A DNA stretch of 64,000 nucleotides from Frigoribacterium sp. CG_9.8 (GCF_015751965.1 NZ_JADOVH010000002.1:62001-126000), one strand, 5' to 3'; counted from the first letter of the stretch, positions 7,857-18,898 are shown. Notes: generated by a model from the sequence alone, not told the origin. Numbers and translations: made by a program.

Positions 7857-9011
7857 ATGACAACGATTGATGACTTCTGCTCCGGATTCGCCGAGGAAGC
7901 CGGCTACCTCGACTTCGCCTCGTTCGGCCCACTCGGCCGTGCCGCGATCGAGGAGCAGCTGGCTGTTCTCGAACTGATGCGTCGCGCCAGGTTCGGCAGC
8001 CTCGCAAGTCTTTTCGGGCAGGATGCGCGAGTGCGCGCCGCGGTCGGCACACTCACTGGCTTCCCCGCCGAACAGGTGGTGCTCCAGCCGAACACGGGTT
8101 CCGGCCTCATGCAGGCGATGTTCGGCATCACCGGGGGAGTGCTGCTCTCCGCGACGGAATTCCCCGCACTCCCGGTTGCCGCAGTGCGTGCCGCGGATGC
8201 CCTGTCAGTACTCGTGCCCCACTGGCTCGATACCGACGGCGGGCCGGTGACCCCGGGAGTGATCCGAGACCAGCTCGCTCCGAGCATCGTTGCGGTGGCC
8301 GTGAGCCTTGTCGATGTGCGCACCGGCTACCTCGCCGACCTCGAGGGCATCCGGCAGGTGATCGGTGATCGACTGCTCATCGTCGACGCGACGCAGGGTT
8401 TCGGCATCGTGGACGCGCCGTTTCACCTGGCGGATATCGTAGCGAGCGGCGGGCAGACCTGGGTGCGGGCCGGATGGGGCACCGGCTTTCTCGCGCTGAG
8501 CGAGCGTGCCCTCGAACGACTCACTCCCGTATTCAGCGGCCCGGCGGCCATGGATTCGTGTGAACGGGATTCCTGTGAACGGGACTCGTGTGAACTGACC
8601 GACGATGGGGTTGCACCGCCCGCACGGGATGCCGCGGCCTACAGCATCGGCAGGGCGAGCCCGATCGACCAGGCCCGATTCGCTGCGGCCCTCGAGGAAA
8701 TCGGTGCAGTGTCAGTTCCAGCGATCAGCGCCAGGCTGGCGGAGAAAGTGTCGCGGGTCATCGACCTCGCGGACGAGTTTGCTCTGCCGGTGGCATCCTC
8801 CCGGGCCGAGAACCAGCGGGCGGGAATCATCGTGCTGGAGCCGGCCGCCGACCAGCTCACGCCGCTCACGGCATCCCTCTTCAACCACGGGATTACCGCG
8901 ACTACGATCGGCGGCACGGTGCGCCTGAGCCCCCACGTGTCGACCACTGAAGAGACCTTCGCTGCGCTGCGCGGAGCCTTCATCAGCTATGCCTCGACCA
9001 TCACCGTCTGA
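7857..9011 (+). CDS. class V aminotransferase-fold protein without the PLP lysine
   Basis: A 384-residue protein of the class V aminotransferase / cysteine desulfurase superfamily. It keeps the small N-terminal segment (YLDFASFGPL), the cofactor-phosphate region (QPNTGSGLMQ), and the Asp that contacts the pyridine nitrogen (D177 in VDATQGFG). The position of the Schiff-base lysine reads GGQTW, with T201 (codon 8457-8459). The only lysine in the whole protein is K297, far from that site. It therefore cannot form the usual internal aldimine and may be a pseudoenzyme or an unusual PLP binder. Residues 233-247 are three copies of DSCE(R/L) from a DNA tandem repeat. It starts 6 bp after the prenyl transferase stop. 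Confidence 0.85.
   Translation: MTTIDDFCSGFAEEAGYLDFASFGPLGRAAIEEQLAVLELMRRARFGSLASLFGQDARVRAAVGTLTGFPAEQVVLQPNTGSGLMQAMFGITGGVLLSATEFPALPVAAVRAADALSVLVPHWLDTDGGPVTPGVIRDQLAPSIVAVAVSLVDVRTGYLADLEGIRQVIGDRLLIVDATQGFGIVDAPFHLADIVASGGQTWVRAGWGTGFLALSERALERLTPVFSGPAAMDSCERDSCERDSCELTDDGVAPPARDAAAYSIGRASPIDQARFAAALEEIGAVSVPAISARLAEKVSRVIDLADEFALPVASSRAENQRAGIIVLEPAADQLTPLTASLFNHGITATTIGGTVRLSPHVSTTEETFAALRGAFISYASTITV
8553..8597 (+). repeat. in-frame 15-bp tandem repeat, three units
   Basis: Units at 8553, 8568 and 8583 share GAYTCSTGTGAACKG and add DSCER-DSCER-DSCEL to the aminotransferase-fold protein. Copy changes keep the frame, so the loop length can vary without loss of the protein. Confidence 0.85.
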
Positions 9012-9201
9012 GGGCGACCGTCAGTTCGGCAAACGTTAATCTTCGGGTGACGCGGTGAAGGGTGTGTCGGTGATGGACCGGCCGTCCACAGCGGTAGCGT
9101 ACGAGCTATCAGGTATGGCGCCTGATCGAGACGGCCACGCAAGTTCGTCTGAGCAATCTGCACTGGCACAACGTGTGGTGGCCGTCACGAGGACTAGTTC
9201 C

Positions 9202-9218
9202 GGATGCGTAATGCATCC
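9202..9218. repeat. perfect 6-bp inverted repeat before phoH
   Basis: GGATGC-GTAAT-GCATCC forms a short hairpin 15 bases upstream of the preferred phoH start at 9234. It also overlaps the alternative ATG at 9204. It could be a small regulatory hairpin in the leader. Confidence 0.4.
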
Positions 9219-9233
9219 GGGGATGGAGCTCAC

Positions 9234-10610
9234 GTGGCCGCTTTCGACAAGACCAGCCCCGCACGCCGTTCTCAGAAACTTGGGGCGACAGACACGGCGG
9301 CAGACAGACAGGCCAAGCAAGCCGAACGCACCTATGTGCTCGACACATCGGTGCTGCTCTCTGACCCGAAAGCCATCTTCCGCTTTTCGGAACACGCGGT
9401 CGTGCTTCCGGTGGTCGTGATCTCGGAGCTTGAGGGCAAACGACATGATCCGGAGATCGGATATTTCGCACGCCAAGCTCTTCGCAATCTCGACGAACTG
9501 CGTGTGCAGCATGAGCGTCTCGACTTTCCGATCGCTGTCGGCGATGGGGGATCACTTCGAGTCGAGCTCAACCATTCGAATATGTCGGTCTTGCCCTCCG
9601 GACTGCAGCTCAACGACAACGATTCGCGGATCCTGGCCGTCGCCCTCAACCTGTCGAACGAGGGACTGAATGTCACCGTCGTTTCCAAGGATCTCCCGCT
9701 GCGGGTGAAGGCTGCGTCGATCGGTCTCGCCGCGGAGGAATATCGCGCGGAGCTTGCCGTCGATTCCGGCTGGACCGGCATGGAGGATGTCACGCTCGCG
9801 TCGGATCAGATGGCGAAGCTGTACGACACCGAGAAGCTCACCACCCGAGCGATCGGGGACACTCCGATCAACACCGGGCTCGTCATCCACTCCGACCGCG
9901 GTTCAGCACTTGGCCGGGTCACCGCGCGCGGGGAAATGCGACTCGTGCGCGGCGATCGCGACATCTTTGGACTGCACGGGCGCTCGGCCGAACAACGTCT
10001 CGCCATCGATATGCTGCTCGATCCCGAGATTGGAATCGTCTCGCTTGGCGGTCGGGCCGGAACCGGTAAATCAGCCCTCGCACTCTGCGCCGGCCTCGAG
10101 GCAGTGCTCGAGAAGCAGCAGCACAAAAAGATCATGGTGTTCCGTCCGCTCTATGCCGTGGGAGGCCAGGAGCTCGGCTTCCTTCCCGGTGATGCCTCAG
10201 AGAAGATGAACCCGTGGGCTCAGGCCGTATTCGACACGCTCGGTTCCGTTGTCTCGCAGAACGTGCTCGATGAAGTTGTGGAGCGTGGCTTGCTCGAGGT
10301 GCTGCCGCTCACCCACATCCGCGGCCGCTCGCTGCACGATGCCTTCGTGATCGTGGATGAAGCGCAGTCGCTCGAACGCAATGTGCTGCTCACCGTGCTC
10401 AGCCGGATCGGCCAGAATTCGCGGGTCGTACTCACTCACGACGTTGCCCAGCGCGACAACCTCCGAGTCGGTCGCCACGACGGTGTTGCCTCGGTGATCG
10501 AGACCCTCAAGGGACACGCTCTCTTCGGGCACATCACACTGACTAGGTCGGAGCGTTCGGCGATCGCAGCCCTCGTCACCGAGATGCTCGAATCGTATGA
10601 ATTGACCTGA
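9234..10610 (+). CDS. phoH2: PhoH family protein: PIN domain plus PhoH ATPase (PhoH2)
   Basis: A 458-residue fusion of an N-terminal PIN RNase domain and a C-terminal PhoH AAA-like ATPase. The PIN part shows [20 protein letters not shown] and [12 protein letters not shown], which carry the acidic metal ligands. The ATPase part has Walker [11 protein letters not shown] and Walker [10 protein letters not shown], then LTHDVAQRD. Mycobacterial PhoH2 is an RNA helicase and ribonuclease, so RNA unwinding and cleavage is the expected activity. Start: GTG at 9234 with GGAG 5 bases upstream. An in-frame ATG at 9204 is possible but has no ribosome site. The phoH2-fum-DUF4245 order matches mycobacteria. 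Confidence 0.93.
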   Translation: MAAFDKTSPARRSQKLGATDTAADRQAKQAERTYVLDTSVLLSDPKAIFRFSEHAVVLPVVVISELEGKRHDPEIGYFARQALRNLDELRVQHERLDFPIAVGDGGSLRVELNHSNMSVLPSGLQLNDNDSRILAVALNLSNEGLNVTVVSKDLPLRVKAASIGLAAEEYRAELAVDSGWTGMEDVTLASDQMAKLYDTEKLTTRAIGDTPINTGLVIHSDRGSALGRVTARGEMRLVRGDRDIFGLHGRSAEQRLAIDMLLDPEIGIVSLGGRAGTGKSALALCAGLEAVLEKQQHKKIMVFRPLYAVGGQELGFLPGDASEKMNPWAQAVFDTLGSVVSQNVLDEVVERGLLEVLPLTHIRGRSLHDAFVIVDEAQSLERNVLLTVLSRIGQNSRVVLTHDVAQRDNLRVGRHDGVASVIETLKGHALFGHITLTRSERSAIAALVTEMLESYELT

Positions 10611-10662
10611 TTCTGCACGGCGGATTGGCTCCGGTGAGCGTGATGACGAAAGGTAGACAGCT

Positions 10663-10668
10663 TAGGCT
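10663..10668 (+). promoter_or_regulatory. -10 TAGGCT, leaderless promoter
   Basis: TAGGCT followed by six bases and GTG at 10675. It fixes the start of the two-helix membrane protein, which lacks a ribosome site. Confidence 0.55.
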
Positions 10669-10674
10669 TGCGAG

Positions 10675-11490
10675 GTGAATCTCCCCCTCGTCATCGTGAT
10701 CGGTGGACTCTCGATTCTCACTCTGTGGGGGCTCGTCGCGCCACGCTCCCAGTGGCGCACCCTCAGTGGCTGGAGCACGCGGGAGGGGGCCGGTGCCGAG
10801 CCGGCAGCGGTACTCATCCGAATCCATCGCCTCGTTGCCGGCGTCGCCGTTGCGGCGCTCGTCGTCGTTGGCCTGACGGTGATCTCAGGCGCGCCGGTCG
10901 CCGGGGGCAGTTCTGAAATCGGGGGTATGGCAGGCCCGAGCAGCCAGGCCAGGGCACCGAAAATCAGCAACCCCGTCCGGTTGCTCTGGGGTGCGCCCGA
11001 CCCGGCGGTCGTCAACCGAGTGTTTGTGCCGGTGAGCACTCCGTCGCTCGACCTCACCCGGGTTCCGGTGCTGCGGTACCAGTCGCTGAGCCCCAAAAAC
11101 CGCAGTCCGGCTTATCTGTTCGGTCTGAACACCTATGCCAGGCCGTATGCGACCACAACCGATGGTTACCTTGGTGCCGATCCCACGGTTGGGTTCACTG
11201 CCCTCGACACCGCGAATATCGTCGTGCAGGTGCGCGCCGACAGTCGCTGCGTTCCACAGCAGGTGCTCGTGGTCGCCTCGGACACCGCCATCTCTCTCGC
11301 GGTCTATTACGGGCGCCCGGTGGGTGAGCCACTTGACGCGAAAGCTCTCGCCGCCCCCTGCGACCAGGGTGCGGCGGGTGCAGCGTCGACCTCGGTGCTT
11401 ATCCCGATCGACCTCGGGTCAGATCTCGGCGGTCGTGCCGTGCTGAACCTCGAGGGAACACCGATCTCACGCGCGCAGGTCGGGCAGTAG
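10675..11490 (+). CDS. uncharacterised membrane-anchored protein
   Basis: Not recognised. It has 271 residues. Helix 1 is at about residues 3-22 and helix 2 at about 51-73, joined by a short polar loop. The remaining 195 residues are probably outside the membrane and have a beta-rich look (VLRYQSLSPKNRSPAY, NIVVQVRADSRCVPQQVLVVAS). There are two cysteines in that part, C192 and C229, which could form a disulfide. Codon use is like its neighbours. It lies between phoH and fumC, tail to tail with fumC, and has its own leaderless promoter, so it is probably a single-gene unit. Confidence 0.75.
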   Translation: MNLPLVIVIGGLSILTLWGLVAPRSQWRTLSGWSTREGAGAEPAAVLIRIHRLVAGVAVAALVVVGLTVISGAPVAGGSSEIGGMAGPSSQARAPKISNPVRLLWGAPDPAVVNRVFVPVSTPSLDLTRVPVLRYQSLSPKNRSPAYLFGLNTYARPYATTTDGYLGADPTVGFTALDTANIVVQVRADSRCVPQQVLVVASDTAISLAVYYGRPVGEPLDAKALAAPCDQGAAGAASTSVLIPIDLGSDLGGRAVLNLEGTPISRAQVGQ

Positions 11491-11505
11491 TCCCCGTCTG
11501 ACCAG

Positions 11506-11544
11506 GCGTCTGGCTCGGGATGGTCTGGCTCAGGAAGGTCTGGC

Positions 11545-11550
<6 letters not shown>
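11506..11550 (+). repeat. 15-bp tandem repeat, three units, at the convergent gene ends
   Basis: Three units ending in GTCTGGCTC(A/G)GGA at 11506, 11521 and 11536 fill the gap after the membrane protein. The last unit runs into the fumC stop codon (11545-11547). Confidence 0.75.
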
Positions 11551-12948
<1,398 letters not shown>

Positions 12949-13034
12949 GGCGATGTGCTTCCTTAGCTCTCGTGGTGGAGTCACTCACGTGGCGTAAGCG
13001 GCTCATATGGTGAGGTCGGCGCGGTGTGATGTGC

Positions 13035-13754
13035 TCAGTTCGGGTTGGGGATCGCACCGACGATGATGTCGGGAACGGCCGTACCCTCGAGCAGCCGATA
13101 ATTCGCACCGACGATAGCCAGCGTACCGGCGGCGATCGCGTCGCTGATCAACTCGGAGGTGTGGAGGAGTTCAGCGACGGTGTCGCGCAGGTGTTCGCGC
13201 CCCACCTCTGTCGAGTCCGGGCCGATGGTCGGGGTGCCAGTGCGCAGGGTGACGCGCGTGACGGCGGGAATGATCTTCTCGATCAGCTGGTGGATGTGCG
13301 GGGGTAGGGGCGGAGCATCCGGCGCCTGGGAGTCGATCGCCGCCTTCACCGCACCGCATTCGTCGTGCCCGAGCACCACGATGAGCGGAACATGAAGCAC
13401 AGCGACGGCGTATTCGAGAGAGCCGATCACCGAATCGGAGATGACCTGGCCGGCGTTTCTCACCACAAACAGGTCGCCGAGACCGTTGTCGAAGATGATC
13501 TCGGCAGCAAGGCGGGAGTCGCTGCAGCCGAAGAGTGCGGCGCGCGGAGCCTGCGCAGCGACCAGTTGCTCGCGCCGTTCGACATCCTGTCTCGGATGGC
13601 TCGGCGTTCCCTCGACGAAACGCCGATTGCCGAGATGCAGCTCGGCCCAGGCATGCGCCGGAGACCGATCGTTGCCGTGCGCACCATCGTCATGAGCAGC
13701 GTTGTGGGGCTGATCGGGTGGTGGGCCGGTTGGCGGGTGCATTGCGCCGGTCAT
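13035..13754 (-). CDS. beta-class carbonic anhydrase
   Basis: A 239-residue zinc enzyme hydrating CO2 to bicarbonate. Zinc ligands and the dyad are visible: C77, D79 and R81 in FGCSDSRLA, and H130 and C133 in GHDECGAV. The first 30 residues are a low-complexity Pro/His/Asp tail (PPTGPPPDQPHNAAHDDGAH) absent from most members. The ATG shares ATGA with the stop of the upstream DUF4245 gene, so the two are translationally coupled. Role inferred: supplying bicarbonate for carboxylations. Confidence 0.93.
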   Translation of the reverse strand: MTGAMHPPTGPPPDQPHNAAHDDGAHGNDRSPAHAWAELHLGNRRFVEGTPSHPRQDVERREQLVAAQAPRAALFGCSDSRLAAEIIFDNGLGDLFVVRNAGQVISDSVIGSLEYAVAVLHVPLIVVLGHDECGAVKAAIDSQAPDAPPLPPHIHQLIEKIIPAVTRVTLRTGTPTIGPDSTEVGREHLRDTVAELLHTSELISDAIAAGTLAIVGANYRLLEGTAVPDIIVGAIPNPN

Positions 13755-14398
13755 CCGGTGCTGCCGGCGAGTTGGGCGACAACCGCCGAAGCAAGGGTGG
13801 TGAACTCTTTCGCGGACCCGGTGCCGTGCAACACGATGCTGCTGACTCCGATCACCGTGCTCAGCGAGTAGGCGTAATTGCCTGGATCCTGCTCGGTGCG
13901 TCGATCGTAGACTGCCCAGTCCTGGCCACCGATGGAGATCGAGCCGGTGGATCGGGTGTTAACCAGCTCGTTCGAGACCCAGGTGGGGTTGGCGTTGATG
14001 CCCTGTACCAGGCCGATGTATTGGGTCGACGGTGTGATGAACCCCACCTTCCAGGCGAGCACCGAGTCGGAGCCGGTCGTGAGGCCATCATCGTTCGCAC
14101 TCCAACCGGTGGGCAGTTCAGGGGCGGCGAGCGTGTGCCCGGCCCGGGGTTCAGATGCTGAGGCATCTGCGCGGTAGTCCACGGCGGCTCGCGGCGCTCC
14201 ATCCGGTCGCACGACGACGAGGACGAGAACCAGCACGACCGCCAGGCACGCAAGCAGCGCGAAAACTAGGTTGCGCAGAGTCTGGTTTGCGCGGTGTTTA
14301 CGCGAGTTCTCCGCTTTGCGGGCGGCGGTTTCGTCTGCCGTCTCCGGCCGGCCGAGCTCCGCGACGATGCGGGGTTGACGATCTTTTTCGGCGGCCAC
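13751..14398 (-). CDS. DUF4245 membrane-anchored protein
   Basis: A 215-residue protein with a basic cytoplasmic N-terminus, one transmembrane helix at about residues 43-64 and an exported domain with the family segments LPTGWSAN, WKVGFITPSTQYIGLVQG and GGQDWAVYD. This is the actinobacterial DUF4245 family, seen next to fum and glpX in mycobacteria as well. Function unknown. It starts at GTG 14398 without a clear ribosome site. A 15-bp duplication lies just upstream. It ends in ATGA overlap with the carbonic anhydrase gene. Confidence 0.88.
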   Translation of the reverse strand: MAAEKDRQPRIVAELGRPETADETAARKAENSRKHRANQTLRNLVFALLACLAVVLVLVLVVVRPDGAPRAAVDYRADASASEPRAGHTLAAPELPTGWSANDDGLTTGSDSVLAWKVGFITPSTQYIGLVQGINANPTWVSNELVNTRSTGSISIGGQDWAVYDRRTEQDPGNYAYSLSTVIGVSSIVLHGTGSAKEFTTLASAVVAQLAGSTG

Positions 14399-14406
14399 TA
14401 GCTCTG

Positions 14407-14436
14407 CACTGCTCTGCTCGACACTGCTCTGTTCTG
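14407..14436 (-). repeat. 15-bp tandem duplication between xseB and the DUF4245 gene
   Basis: CACTGCTCTGCTCGA and CACTGCTCTGTTCTG stand in tandem in the 45-bp gap, immediately upstream of the DUF4245 start. Confidence 0.55.
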
Positions 14437-14443
14437 CACGGTG

Positions 14444-14695
14444 TCAGGCACCGGGGTCGACCGCGGTGGAGCGAGCGGCATCCAGTCGTGCCTTCGCACC
14501 GATAAGCCACTCCTCGCAACGGCGGGCGAGCGCTTCGCCGCGCTCCCAGAGGGCAAGCGACTGCTCCAGGGTCGACGAACCCTGTTCGAGTTCGTTCACC
14601 ACCCGAATCAGCTCGTCGCGAGCCTGTTCGTACGATAACTCGGCGGTACCTGTCGCGGAAGCGTCAGCGCGCGAGGTGGAGGGGGTGGATGCCAC
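14444..14695 (-). CDS. xseB: exodeoxyribonuclease VII small subunit
   Basis: An 83-residue subunit. The family core [40 protein letters not shown] is two helices that wrap the XseA tail. The first 20 residues ([17 protein letters not shown]) are a non-conserved Ser/Thr/Ala tail. The start is GTG at 14695: TAGAAT lies 7 bases upstream, and a longer reading frame would run back into xseA. It follows xseA with 10 bases between the xseA stop and the xseB start. Confidence 0.92.
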   Translation of the reverse strand: MASTPSTSRADASATGTAELSYEQARDELIRVVNELEQGSSTLEQSLALWERGEALARRCEEWLIGAKARLDAARSTAVDPGA

Positions 14696-14702
14696 GGTGA
14701 AG

Positions 14703-14708
14703 ATTCTA
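14703..14708 (-). promoter_or_regulatory. -10 TAGAAT for xseB, overlapping the xseA stop codon
   Basis: The TAG stop of xseA (14708-14706) is the first half of TAGAAT, and the xseB GTG follows 7 bases later. This allows xseB to be transcribed as a leaderless mRNA on its own, besides read-through from xseA. Confidence 0.5.
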
Positions 14709-15944
14709 CTCGGCCATGCCGGGTGCGTCCGGCAGTGGTGTGACCGTCGCCGAAGTCGAGCCGTCAGCGAGGGTGAGGAGGAGGAGAGCGCCCGGGTGGG
14801 CATCCGCCGAACTCCTCAGCACCGCACCGCCGGGCAACTGGGCGATGGCGTAGCCGCGATCGAGGGTGCGCTGGGGCGAGAGCGCGCGCAACTGGGACCG
14901 CAGGTCGAGCACACCAGAGCGCGACTTCTCGAGCAGGTGTCCGATGAGCTCTTCGTTCCGGCCGATATAGCGCCCGAGCTCCTCAGCGCGGGAGTCCACA
15001 ATCCAGGCGGATGCAGTGAGCACCGGGCGCGACCGCAGCTGTTCGAGCCGGTCGATCTCTGTGCGCACCTGGGTCGTCATGCGGCTACCGATGCGGGCGC
15101 GGGCCTGTTGCACGCGGGCAAGCTCGTCCGCGACATCCGGTACGACGCGCTTCGCCGCATCCGTCGGAGTGGATGCCCTCAGGTCGGCTACCTCATCGAG
15201 AAGTGGCCGATCGGCCTCGTGCCCGATCGCGCTGACGATCGGCGTGACGCACGCGGCAGCCGTGCGCACGAGCGTTTCATCGCTGAAGACCAGAAGATTC
15301 TGGAAATCGCCACCGCCGCGGGCCACGATGATCACATCGACATCGGGGTCTGCATCCAGTTTTTTCAGCGCCGCAGTCACTTCACCCGGAGCGCGATCGC
15401 CCTGTACTGCGGTGTGCACCACGCGGAACTCGACCGCGGGCCAGCGCAACTGGGCGTTGCGCAGCACATCCTTCTCGGCATCAGAATCCTTGCCGGTGAT
15501 GAGTCCGATGCAGCCGGGCAAAAAGGGGAGTGGTTTCTTACGATCGAGGTCGAAGAGTCCCTCGGTACGAAGCGTCTGCCGAAGGCGCTCGAGGCGCTCG
15601 AGCAGGTCTCCGAGGCCAACATGGCGCATCTCGATGACCTGCATGGTGAGTGAGCCGCCCTTGACCCAGTAATTCGGTTTGACCAGAGTGACGACCCGAT
15701 CACCCTGCTTGAGATCATTCGGCAGCTTCAACTTCACCGATGACCAAACGGTAAAACCAACCGTCACATCGGTATCCAGGTCTTTGAGTTTTCCGTAGAC
15801 GTTACTGCCGGAGAGCCCCCACTGGGTGATTTCGCCCTCCACCCAAACCGCACCGAGCCGATCGATCCAGCCTTTGATCTTGGCGGAGAGCAGCGCGACC
15901 GGCCACGGCGCATCGACGGTGGATGGCCCGACTTCGATCGTCAC
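14706..15944 (-). CDS. xseA: exodeoxyribonuclease VII large subunit
   Basis: A 412-residue catalytic subunit of exonuclease VII, which degrades single-stranded DNA from both ends. It has the N-terminal OB-fold ([23 protein letters not shown]), the catalytic domain ([47 protein letters not shown]), a long helical region about 260-360, and a C-terminal tail. The start is GTG at 15944, preceded by GGGAGG seven bases upstream. The longer frame to 16091 would overlap the divergent ispH start. Confidence 0.95.
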   Translation of the reverse strand: MTIEVGPSTVDAPWPVALLSAKIKGWIDRLGAVWVEGEITQWGLSGSNVYGKLKDLDTDVTVGFTVWSSVKLKLPNDLKQGDRVVTLVKPNYWVKGGSLTMQVIEMRHVGLGDLLERLERLRQTLRTEGLFDLDRKKPLPFLPGCIGLITGKDSDAEKDVLRNAQLRWPAVEFRVVHTAVQGDRAPGEVTAALKKLDADPDVDVIIVARGGGDFQNLLVFSDETLVRTAAACVTPIVSAIGHEADRPLLDEVADLRASTPTDAAKRVVPDVADELARVQQARARIGSRMTTQVRTEIDRLEQLRSRPVLTASAWIVDSRAEELGRYIGRNEELIGHLLEKSRSGVLDLRSQLRALSPQRTLDRGYAIAQLPGGAVLRSSADAHPGALLLLTLADGSTSATVTPLPDAPGMAE

Positions 15945-15980
15945 GGTCAGCCCTCCCAGTGCGTCGCCAGCGCACCCCCG

Positions 15981-15986
15981 TAGAAT
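15981..15986 (+). promoter_or_regulatory. -10 TAGAAT, leaderless promoter of ispH
   Basis: TAGAAT, seven bases, then GTG at 15994. It lies in the 49-bp divergent gap between xseA and ispH. Confidence 0.55.
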
Positions 15987-15993
15987 CTGCGAG

Positions 15994-17085
15994 GTGAGCA
16001 TCATTACCAACGGCGAGGCCGTCAGCCTGAACATGCCGCGGGTTCCCGCGGTACGCAACAGGCTACGGGACAACCCTGTCGCGGGAGGCAAACGGGTGCT
16101 GCTCGCGGCCCCGCGCGGCTACTGTGCAGGAGTGGACCGAGCGGTCATCGCGGTAGAAAAGGCGCTCGAGCACTACGGGTCACCGGTCTACGTGCGCAAA
16201 CAGATTGTGCACAACATCCACGTGGTGTCGACTCTCGAAAAGCAGGGTGCCATTTTCGTCGACGAGGTCGACGAAGTTCCTGTCGGTGCTCATATCGTTT
16301 TTTCCGCACACGGCGTCTCGCCGGCGGTCGTTGCGGCTGCGGCCGCGCGCAACCTCGAGGCCATCGATGCCACCTGCCCTCTGGTGACCAAGGTGCATCG
16401 CGAGGCGGTGCGCTTCGCCCGGGACAACTTCCAGATCCTTTTGATCGGCCATGCTGGCCATGAGGAGGTCGAAGGCACCATGGGCCACGCGCCCGAGCGC
16501 ACGACCCTCGTGAACGGACCGGCGGATGTCGCGACCCTCGAGGTCACCGACCCCGACAACCTGGTCTGGCTCAGCCAGACCACCCTGAGTGTCGACGAGA
16601 CGATGGAGACGGTGCGCCTGCTACGCGAGCGCTTTCCCGCCCTGCACAATCCGCCGAGTGACGACATCTGCTACGCCACCCAGAATCGCCAGGTCGCTAT
16701 CAAGAAGGTGGCCGAATCGGCGGAATTGGTCATCGTGGTCGGTTCAGCCAACAGCTCCAACACCGTTCGTCTGGTGGATGTCGCCCTCGAGAACGGCGCG
16801 AAGACCGCCTACCGCGTGGATTACGCCAGTGAGATCCAGCAGGAGTGGCTCGACGGCGTCGCAACCGTCGGTGTCACCTCCGGGGCATCCGTACCGGAAG
16901 TGCTCGTGCAGGAAGTGCTCGACGACCTCGCCGATGCGGGCTATACCGACGTGCGCCAGGTCGTCACCGCGGAGGAGGATCTGATGTTCTCGCTGCCCAA
17001 GGAGTTGCGCACCGACGTCAACGGTAAGGACGACGCTCGGGGGCTCGGGGGCCGCACCCGCCAGCTCGATTGGCAGCAGAAGTGA
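15994..17085 (+). CDS. ispH: 4-hydroxy-3-methylbut-2-enyl diphosphate reductase
   Basis: A 363-residue Fe-S enzyme for the last step of the MEP pathway, giving IPP and DMAPP. Counting from the GTG, cluster ligands are C44 (PRGYCAGV), C128 (DATCPLV) and C226 (DDICYAT). Substrate residues sit in IVHN, SAHG and HEEVEGT. GTG at 15994 fits a TAGAAT hexamer 7 bases upstream. ATG at 16033 is an alternative that would remove 13 poorly conserved residues. The end overlaps the next gene by 4 bases (GTGA). The IPP made here feeds the prenyl transferase at 7065. Confidence 0.95.
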   Translation: MSIITNGEAVSLNMPRVPAVRNRLRDNPVAGGKRVLLAAPRGYCAGVDRAVIAVEKALEHYGSPVYVRKQIVHNIHVVSTLEKQGAIFVDEVDEVPVGAHIVFSAHGVSPAVVAAAAARNLEAIDATCPLVTKVHREAVRFARDNFQILLIGHAGHEEVEGTMGHAPERTTLVNGPADVATLEVTDPDNLVWLSQTTLSVDETMETVRLLRERFPALHNPPSDDICYATQNRQVAIKKVAESAELVIVVGSANSSNTVRLVDVALENGAKTAYRVDYASEIQQEWLDGVATVGVTSGASVPEVLVQEVLDDLADAGYTDVRQVVTAEEDLMFSLPKELRTDVNGKDDARGLGGRTRQLDWQQK

Positions 17086-17699
17086 CCGATCAGCCCGAGC
17101 GTCCGCAACCCGAGCGCCCGAAGCCGCAGTACGGTGAATATGCCTCGGCGCAGGAGCAGGCGAAGATCATCGCCGATTCTTTCCCGGCAGTGTCACCGCT
17201 GAGTGTGCCTTCTCAGACTGTTTCCCCTGTGCCCGTTCCGAATGAGCCTGTTCCGAACGCGCCTGTTCCACACACACCTGTTGCGCCCGCGTCTGTTCCC
17301 CCTGTGCCGAAGCCTGCGGCGGGCCGTCGCCGCCGCCGTTGGGACGTCATCCTCACCGCCGGGCTGCTCGGCTATGCCACCATCAACGTGATCGCACAAC
17401 TGCTCGCGCGTGACACCCTTGCAACGATCGCGAAGCAGTTTTTCGTCGCGCAGGGCATCGGCGACTACACCCCGACGGCGCTCACCGCGAGTCTCGGCAC
17501 AACCCTCAACGTGATTACGCTCGCGCTGTTCGTCATCACGTTACTGGTGACCACGTGGATGCTGCGAAGCGGCCGAATCGCCTTCTGGGTGCCGATCACC
17601 GGTGGGGTCGTTGCGACCATCGTGGCACTGGTTTTCGTCGTGATCCTGCTGCAGTCGGACCCGACCTTCGTGCAATTCTTCGATCGCACCCGGCGCTAG
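17082..17699 (+). CDS. DUF6264-like membrane protein
   Basis: A 205-residue protein. The N-terminal part is cytosolic and contains [14 protein letters not shown] followed by a run of Val-Pro repeats ([17 protein letters not shown]). A basic stretch RRRRRW leads into three membrane helices at about 90-110, 135-160 and 167-190. It resembles a family common in Microbacteriaceae, which I believe is DUF6264; the family name is from memory. Function unknown. It is coupled to ispH by GTGA overlap. Confidence 0.75.
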   Translation: MTDQPERPQPERPKPQYGEYASAQEQAKIIADSFPAVSPLSVPSQTVSPVPVPNEPVPNAPVPHTPVAPASVPPVPKPAAGRRRRRWDVILTAGLLGYATINVIAQLLARDTLATIAKQFFVAQGIGDYTPTALTASLGTTLNVITLALFVITLLVTTWMLRSGRIAFWVPITGGVVATIVALVFVVILLQSDPTFVQFFDRTRR

Positions 17700-17702
17700 C
17701 TG

Positions 17703-17736
17703 CACCCCGCTGCCCGCACCACCCCGCTGCTCGCAC
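17703..17736 (+). repeat. 17-bp tandem duplication after the DUF6264-like gene
   Basis: CACCCCGCTGCCCGCAC is followed directly by CACCCCGCTGCTCGCAC, just after the stop codon and before the palindromic element. Confidence 0.6.
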
Positions 17737-17751
17737 CCACCCGAATCTCCA

Positions 17752-17815
17752 ACACGGGCGAATTCGGACATTCCGGGCCGGCGTGCTGGCCCGTACTGTC
17801 CGAACTCGCCCGTGT
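17752..17815. repeat. palindromic intergenic element, copy A
   Basis: Outer arms of 19 bases (17752-17770 and 17797-17815, one mismatch) flank an inner palindrome GGGCCGGCGTGCTGGCCC (17775-17792). It lies between convergent DUF6264-like and fba genes. Two related copies occur at 27123 and 56841. The long stem could act as a bidirectional terminator, although no clear T-run follows. Confidence 0.85.
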
Positions 17816-17872
17816 GAGAGGGGATCGACGGCCCGAGACGAGTTACCCCGGCGCTAGTTCGGTCCGTGCTCG

Positions 17873-18898
<1,026 letters not shown>

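Noticed and set aside
14466-15653. Plus-strand open frame of nearly 400 codons over xseB and xseA
   Set aside because: Antisense to two clearly identified subunits of exonuclease VII; composition is Arg/His-rich and no motif is seen.
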